Positions 22,501 to 27,370 of a stretch of 27,370 bases of DNA are shown piece by piece. Location of the stretch: contig CALSCR010001475.1 in the NCBI GenBank assembly GCA_943704495.1, positions 1-27,370 on the forward strand. The letters are read 5' to 3'. Each line of letters starts with the position of its first letter. Positions within the stretch are counted from its first letter, which is position 1. The notes beneath the pieces are model-generated. The model saw only the letters and a program-made list of their open reading frames with translations. It made no database searches and was not told where the DNA came from. The stretch is from Pigoraptor chileana. Lineage: Eukaryota > Opisthokonta > Filasterea. The position numbers and the translations under genes were made by a program.

Positions 22501-25145
22501 GCTTATAATAATCACTAGTCCCAGGTCGACACATACCCAGCCGCACTCTCAAGACGTTGCAACTATACTATGCCAACAGCAAGACCCAGATTTCAACGAC
22601 AGAAATCAATCAGTCCATGTATGTGTATGCACAGCGACAGATATGTTTCCCGTTGCACATTGCATGAGGGGATATTCGACCATTTCATCACTGGTCAGAA
22701 GATGTGAGTGCAGCCATGCCGACCTCCTTCAGTGTTTTTACGGCGCAAATGCGAATTTTTCCGTCCATTGTTGCGACGCGTGCGCGATATACGACACCAA
22801 ATTCGCCTGAGGGAAATGATCAACATAGCCGCGCATGAATGGGTTTGGTGTTTAGGTGCGAATGCTTGCAGGAATACACAGTAAGTTATTCAACTGAGGG
22901 CAGACTAAGTCAATGCCAGCACTAACGGCGTCAGCACTACATGTACACGTGCCACACTGAGACCGGGACTGACGGCCATCCATCTCTTCGGGACTTACCC
23001 GAGCCAAGGACCTCCATCAGAGCAATGGCCTGGCGATCGATATCAATGGCAGCAATGTCCGTGCTTTCAAGAAGCCGAGCGAGAAATTCCCCGTGTGCGA
23101 TTTTGCGCCGACTGTCACGCACGCGCACGTAGTACCACCGCATGGCCACCGCGCACACCAGGAGGGTTGCCACGGGAAGCGCCACGGAAACTGCGACATT
23201 TAACGACGAGCTCCCTCCGCCGGTAGAGGCGGATGCGCCAGAGCCTGTTCCTGAACCAGCCAGACCGACGTCCTGCGCAACACCTGTCACGGCACTTGCA
23301 CTTGCAACTGCCGGAAGCTGCCTCCGGAGACTGATGCGGTCACGCTCCGTGCTGTCGTCGACTGTCGCCAAGATAACATAATGATAGCGGACGCCGGGAT
23401 CCACGCCGTCGTCGTCAAACATTCTCGAATCTCTTCCCAGCGACGCAACAAGATGGAGCGATACGTTTCCGTTATATGTGCCGCCGAGGCCTCGGTAAAC
23501 TTCATACCTTGCAACGTATCCATTTGCATCGGGAACAGTTGCCCACGTGACACGAAGCGTCGACTGGCTGACTTGGCTGACGCCGATGAGTCGCACATCC
23601 GGGGGCGGTGACGAAGGGCGCGTGCGCAGCGACGTGTACTCCTGTGCAGTGAACACATCGTCACGTGTGCGCAGCTGCAGTCGGTAGCGGTATTCTGTTG
23701 AGGGGTACAAATCGGTGTCGGAGCGGTTGGTGGTTGCTTCAAAAAAGGGGCGTATGAAGACCTCGCCCGTTTCGATGGGCTCATAGCAGGCGTCATCGGT
23801 TGGCGATAGAGGCTTCTGACAGAGGTTAATGGTCTCGATGCGCGTTCGCTGCAAGCGGTATCTGCGAGTCGCGGATGATCACGAAAGAGAGAAGTGAACA
23901 GTTGGTAAGGCAGTTCGTTGCGCCAGTATCTTAAGCGAAAATAGCGGTGCGCATCCGCTTGCTCACGTGTCTGATGGGACATGACGTGTACATCCGATCA
24001 TAGACGGAGCAGACCAAATCTGCAGGCTTCTTCATGCAAACTGCAGTGGAGATCGTTGGTTAAACGCCGGTGCGGGTACAGCTGACGTTTGGCTTCAAGT
24101 GCACACGACGTGGACTAAGGCGAAAACCATACATCGAGCGAGCCTCCCAAATACGCAAAGCAGATATGATCATCACCGTCTCTTCACTTACTCGCAGTCC
24201 GAACAACTGTTGCCATCCCAGTGAAGCGTAACCGTTGTTGCTGTGACTGCGGTAAGCACGCACATTTCAGTTCTTAGTTAGCGCTGCCATAGGACAGATA
24301 TCAGTGCACTACATGGTTCGGTGCGGTCAGCAGCATCGTGCAGCGAGCAATGGGCACCCACTGTCTTTTGCAGTCAGAACGATATTCAGCGAGCGAACGG
24401 GCTGCAGAACAAGAGAGCCAGTTCGGGTTAGGGTCGGAATCATGGTGATCACGCCAACAAATTATTGCGGCGATACGCTGCGTGCGCGTGTGTGTATGTG
24501 TGGGTGGTGAATAGAGTGGATGGGGGGAGGGGGGGTGTGGGCGAAGCAGAGTGTGCTTGGGTGTGTGCTGTGCATCTACGTATATGTAACATACAACGCC
24601 TGCCCCTAACGTCAAGGCTACTTGATTGATGACTCCGGTGTGTACGCATCACGCAAGTCAGCTAGCATACTCACCCTGTCGCACAAAGGCCCTGTGAAAT
24701 CGAGTAGGCATATGCATCCAGTGACTGGATCGCAGGCAGAGCTAAACCGACAGTCGCTGCAGTTGCCTCGACAGCCCGACCCAAACCTGTCGGTGGGCTG
24801 CACATTCTCCATAGCAACCGGATAGGATCCATTGCCGGCGCACGACAGCGAACAGTCTTTCCCGTGCAAGCCAGGTCGGCAAAAGCACGACTGGCAGAGT
24901 GGATACACACATCCGGTATACTGGGGATCCACGCTGCACCTGTCGCCGCCGCTGCCAGGGTTATTCTCGGCGCGCACAACCAGGTCGAAATTGGGCCGTG
25001 CATACTCGCTACGGCTCGGTCGCTCCCCAAATATGTGGTTGGGGACGGTTGCGAGTGCATTTCCGTTCAGCCAGATCGTCTTTAGCTTGTCCAGGTTGTC
25101 GAAGGTGCCGGGTTCTAGATTGGCAATGATATTCGTGCTGAGATC

Positions 25146-25180
<35 letters not shown>

Positions 25181-27248
25181 CAGGGGGAGAACGTGTGGAT
25201 GCGGTGGCGTAAAACGGAAGTGGGAAATAGATGGGCTGTAAATCATGTAATCCAATCCAATCCCAAGACCGTGTGCAAGGGGAGCACACATCCGCTCACA
25301 GGCTGACTTCAACACTGATAATTATGTGACTGTGTGTGAATATATGGCAGGAATGACATATGAATGCACGTGTGGATGTGGGGGTGGTGGAGGTGGTTGA
25401 ATCAGTTCAGTCAGTGTGCATCTGCGCACTTACATGAAGAATAGCGATATTTGTCCAACGAATATATTACTCGGAAGCGAAGTGAGCACATTACCGGCCA
25501 ATATTCTGCGAGTGGCGCATTTCAGTGGCAAACAATGAGCTCAGCGGTGTGCATATCAACGAGGCTTTAGTTCACGTTACAAATCACGCGACACCACTAT
25601 CATCGGTTACAACACACACATACGCACACACACACACACACACACTCACTCACTCACAAACGCACACAAACTCAGGGGACACAAAATACAAGACACAAAG
25701 GCTGTCGTGTGAACAAACGGCTGCTATCATTTTGTGCACAAGAACAAGCACATTCAACGACGTTCAGAACACGCCACAAATATGTACTTCAATCTCCACC
25801 CGCACTAACATGACTCACATTTGACTGAGAATGCCCTTGAGGTCCTTGAAGGCCCTCTCGTGGATAATGGATATTTTGTTTGCCGCGCAATTGCTGAAGA
25901 GAGGCGGCAGAGACGCGGTTGTTAATACACACGAACAAATCCAAACTCACTTGAGAGCATTGTTTTACAGTAAACGGTGGGAATGTATCTGCACAACTGG
26001 AACTGGATACAAACACGCCACACTTACATTCGTTCAACATTCGCGCCCCAAAAGACCTTGCGAATGCGTTCGATGCTGTTCTCCGACACGTCACTTCAGG
26101 AATCGGATGTCAATTGGCACACCTTGATCGTTACTCACTCATTCGTACACATTTAACGAAAACATTCAACGTGCCCAATTTTGATGCATTCAGTTGTTGT
26201 GCACCAACACGACGTAACAGAGACACCTACATGGTACCCAGGACAACAATGTTTGAGAAGGCATACGCAGGCATGTCCTCGGCAAGGGGGTCACTTCTGT
26301 CGAAGTTACCACCCAGTTTGTTTCCCGCAAGCACACTGCATTAGAGGATAGCATCATAGTACAGTTAAATGAAGTCATGAGTCATTCGGACGCGCAGCCC
26401 TAAACCTTACATGACAAGAACAGAATTTGCATGAACAAGCACAATGCAGTTGGGCATGAATAAGCTGACAAAGTTAAAGTGCATGCACAAACATTACAGT
26501 AACTGTATCAATGGATCCGACTGAACGTGCTGCAGGGCCACGCGCTTCGGTACAACTCCACCCACAGATTGTAAAGCTGAACTCGAGTGCGTCCGAAAAC
26601 GGAGGACTGGAAAGATGTGATGCGATTGTAGGGTACTCGACTAGTATTGATGATGGCGAGGCAATTGTGTGTGTGTGTGTGCGCAGTATGAATGTGTGCA
26701 TGTGTGCATGTGTTATATGTCCGTATGCGTGCAAGTGAAAGAGAGCGGGTGTGAATGTCAGATATGCAACGCAACACTACATGCATTCTATTGGCCAGAT
26801 TACCGTGACAAGCCTAATCCATGCTGCTACTTACAGGTCACTCAGAGCAAAGCATCCTTCAAATAGCCCTGACGGCAGTCGCGTGAGCTTGTTACTGCCC
26901 AAGTCCCTGTCATGTTTGAGTCGGGATTAGGGTTGGAGTTTTGGTTAGTATTTGATGATGGGGAGATGGGCACGCGGGGATGTCATGGTAATAACAAATG
27001 ACTGACTGGCAATTGGCCCCCGCTTGCATCGCCCACACACAACGACAGGCAAATAAAGAGCATTAAAGGCCGTTGACCCCCTGACGCGAAACAATCAGGC
27101 AACGTGTGCATGTGCCTGATTGATGGAATTGTATAAGCTTGCATAAACTTGCAACGAGGGAGTATATGCCACGTACACTCTTTTAAGCATTGAGGCCGAG
27201 CGGAAAAGGTCATCGGGGATGGTTGTGATCAAGTTGTTCGACGCATCC
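19579..27248 (-). CDS. RTK2: LRR + Cys-rich + two FN3 + TM + tyrosine kinase (18 visible exons, 5' end outside window)
   Basis: Receptor tyrosine kinase, partial at the right edge. Exons: 27248-27177, 26906-26835, 26335-26231, 26093-26028, 25893-25819, 25505-25434, 25146-24675, 24401-24362, 24246-24192, 23861-22999, 22806-22724, 22418-22357, 21944-21896, 21638-21472, 21271-21133, 20878-20826, 20554-20527, 20181-19579 (TAA). The visible exons sum to 3076 nt: one base completing an upstream codon plus exactly 1025 codons. Order: leucine-rich repeats (DLGSNKLTRLPSGLFEG, DASNNLITTIPDDLF); a Cys-rich EGF-like module (CQSCFCRPGLHGKDC); FN3-like modules (TATTVTLHWDGNSCSDCEY; STLRVTWATVPDANGY); a TM helix (VAVSVALPVATLLVCAVAM). 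The kinase has LGSGEFGVVYRA, CAVKTLKE, DEAKIM, HSAGIVHRDLAARN, DFGLSR, WQAPES, DVWSYGVTIWE and CWKSLPADRPTF, so all core catalytic residues are present. The tail of about 120 residues has several Tyr (NYVITSNEV, AAYDNFVEDEG). The transcript start lies beyond 27370. Confidence 0.9.
20527..20554 (-). other. 28-nt microexon of RTK2 followed by a GC-AG intron
   Basis: This exon encodes the middle of DVWSYGVTIWE (kinase subdomain IX). It follows a CCTCTGCAG acceptor and ends GGGAG with donor GCAAGT, the consensus for GC-AG introns. The next exon starts at 20181 after ATGGCAG and reads AFSFGESPY. Phases agree on both sides and the product matches kinases residue by residue. A more obvious acceptor at 20224-20226 would give a duplicated SD motif and a poor alignment. 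Confidence 0.85.
22277..22356 (+). repeat. Degenerate CA-rich tract in an RTK2 intron
   Basis: An interrupted ACACAC tract ends at the donor of exon 22418-22357 (GTGTGT on the coding strand). The donor itself is therefore part of the repeat. The intron (21945-22356, 412 nt) holds no other recognised feature. Confidence 0.7.
24362..24401 (-). other. 40-nt exon of RTK2 starting the first FN3-like module
   Basis: Acceptor TTGTTCTGCAG and donor GTGGGT bound an exon reading PVRSLNIVLTAKD. It starts in phase 0 after the Cys-rich exon and ends in phase 1. The next exon (24246-24192) then reads ITATTVTLHWDGNSCSDCE, a standard FN3 first-strand pattern. Without it the flanking exons do not share a phase. 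Confidence 0.7.
24481..24573 (+). repeat. TG/G-rich low-complexity tract
   Basis: The tract mixes GTGTGTATG, GGGTGG and a G-run (GGGGGGAGGGGGGG). It sits in the intron between RTK2 exons 25146-24675 and 24401-24362, on the coding strand as a C/CA-rich tract. Confidence 0.7.
25148..25179 (+). repeat. (TG)16 microsatellite at an RTK2 splice acceptor
   Basis: Sixteen TG units on the plus strand are (CA)16 on the RTK2 strand. They run directly into the CAG acceptor of exon 25146-24675, so the usual polypyrimidine tract is replaced by alternating CA. Repeat length here could affect splicing. Confidence 0.9.
25611..25669 (+). repeat. CA-rich microsatellite with TCAC units
   Basis: A (CA)n run of about 10 uninterrupted units is followed by ACTC/TCAC units. 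It lies in the intron between RTK2 exons 25893-25819 and 25505-25434. No exon overlaps it. Confidence 0.85.
26336..26834 (-). other. Largest visible RTK2 intron, between LRR exons
   Basis: This 499-nt intron joins SDL to VLAGNKL in phase. I looked for a skipped LRR exon. A TTCAG acceptor near 26574 opens onto sequence (plus strand about 26510-26573) with no LRR pattern and no donor in the right phase, so I leave it as intron. Confidence 0.55.
26665..26715 (+). repeat. TG-rich microsatellite
   Basis: About seven TG units are followed by degenerate TGTGCATG units. They lie in the 499-nt RTK2 intron between exons 26906-26835 and 26335-26231. That intron otherwise shows no exon fitting the LRR phase pattern. 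Confidence 0.75.
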
Positions 27249-27370
27249 CTGCATTCAGAGATCAGAGGGAGCGATGCATGAGTCTAACCATTATGCCTGG
27301 TATTGAAACTCGCAAGAGAGCGTGTGCATATATGTGTGTATGTTGGGAGGGAGGAGGGCGAGAGAAAGGA

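Noticed and set aside
22277-26715. CA/TG tracts as a CRISPR array or satellite
   Set aside because: They are simple dinucleotide microsatellites in introns with no spacer structure.
1-27370. Transposons, retroelements, tRNA and rRNA genes
   Set aside because: No reverse transcriptase, integrase or transposase motifs, no terminal repeats, and no cloverleaf or rRNA-like sequence was recognised by eye on either strand.

Overview
The window is the left end of a eukaryotic nuclear chromosome. It opens with about 12 tandem TAACCC units (the C-rich strand of a TTAGGG telomere), followed by roughly 27 kb of subtelomeric sequence. Genes are intron-rich (mostly 50-210 nt introns, GT-AG with one GC-AG). 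Two genes encode receptor tyrosine kinases with HRDLAARN catalytic loops. Receptor tyrosine kinases with unusual ectodomains on a TTAGGG-telomere genome fit a unicellular holozoan (choanoflagellate, filasterean or ichthyosporean). That is inference; the species is not identified.

Layout: 1-78 telomere; 79-1367 no gene seen. The telomere-proximal block (about 1.4-11.5 kb) looks like a glycan-handling set: a GT8-type glycosyltransferase (minus), a protein O-fucosyltransferase-like type II membrane protein (plus, 5 exons), a PC-esterase/NXPE-like SGNH protein (minus), and directly upstream of that a large unrecognised, probably luminal or secreted protein (minus). Every gene in this block has at least one place where the reading frame changes without a usable intron, so each is either decaying or affected by small indels in the sequence.

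The right half holds two receptor tyrosine kinase genes on the minus strand. RTK1 (11851-17501) has 15 exons whose summed length is exactly 1246 codons. It encodes a signal segment, a bacterial-type BMP/PnrA-like periplasmic-binding domain, kelch repeats, one transmembrane helix and a tyrosine kinase. One in-frame TAG lies in the kelch region. RTK2 (19579 to beyond the right edge) has 18 visible exons that join in phase: leucine-rich repeats on roughly 72-nt exons, a cysteine-rich module, two fibronectin-III-like modules, a transmembrane helix and a tyrosine kinase. A small intronless plus-strand gene (18398-18967), weakly DUF2314-like, sits between them.

The two receptors are probably surface sensors signalling through tyrosine phosphorylation. 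The left block probably modifies glycans in the secretory pathway. Nothing seen links the two groups beyond shared subtelomeric position. The most striking item is RTK1, a ligand-binding fold of bacterial ABC-transporter type on a tyrosine kinase receptor. Its reading frame depends on a 14-nt microexon. RTK2 depends on a 28-nt microexon followed by a GC-AG intron.
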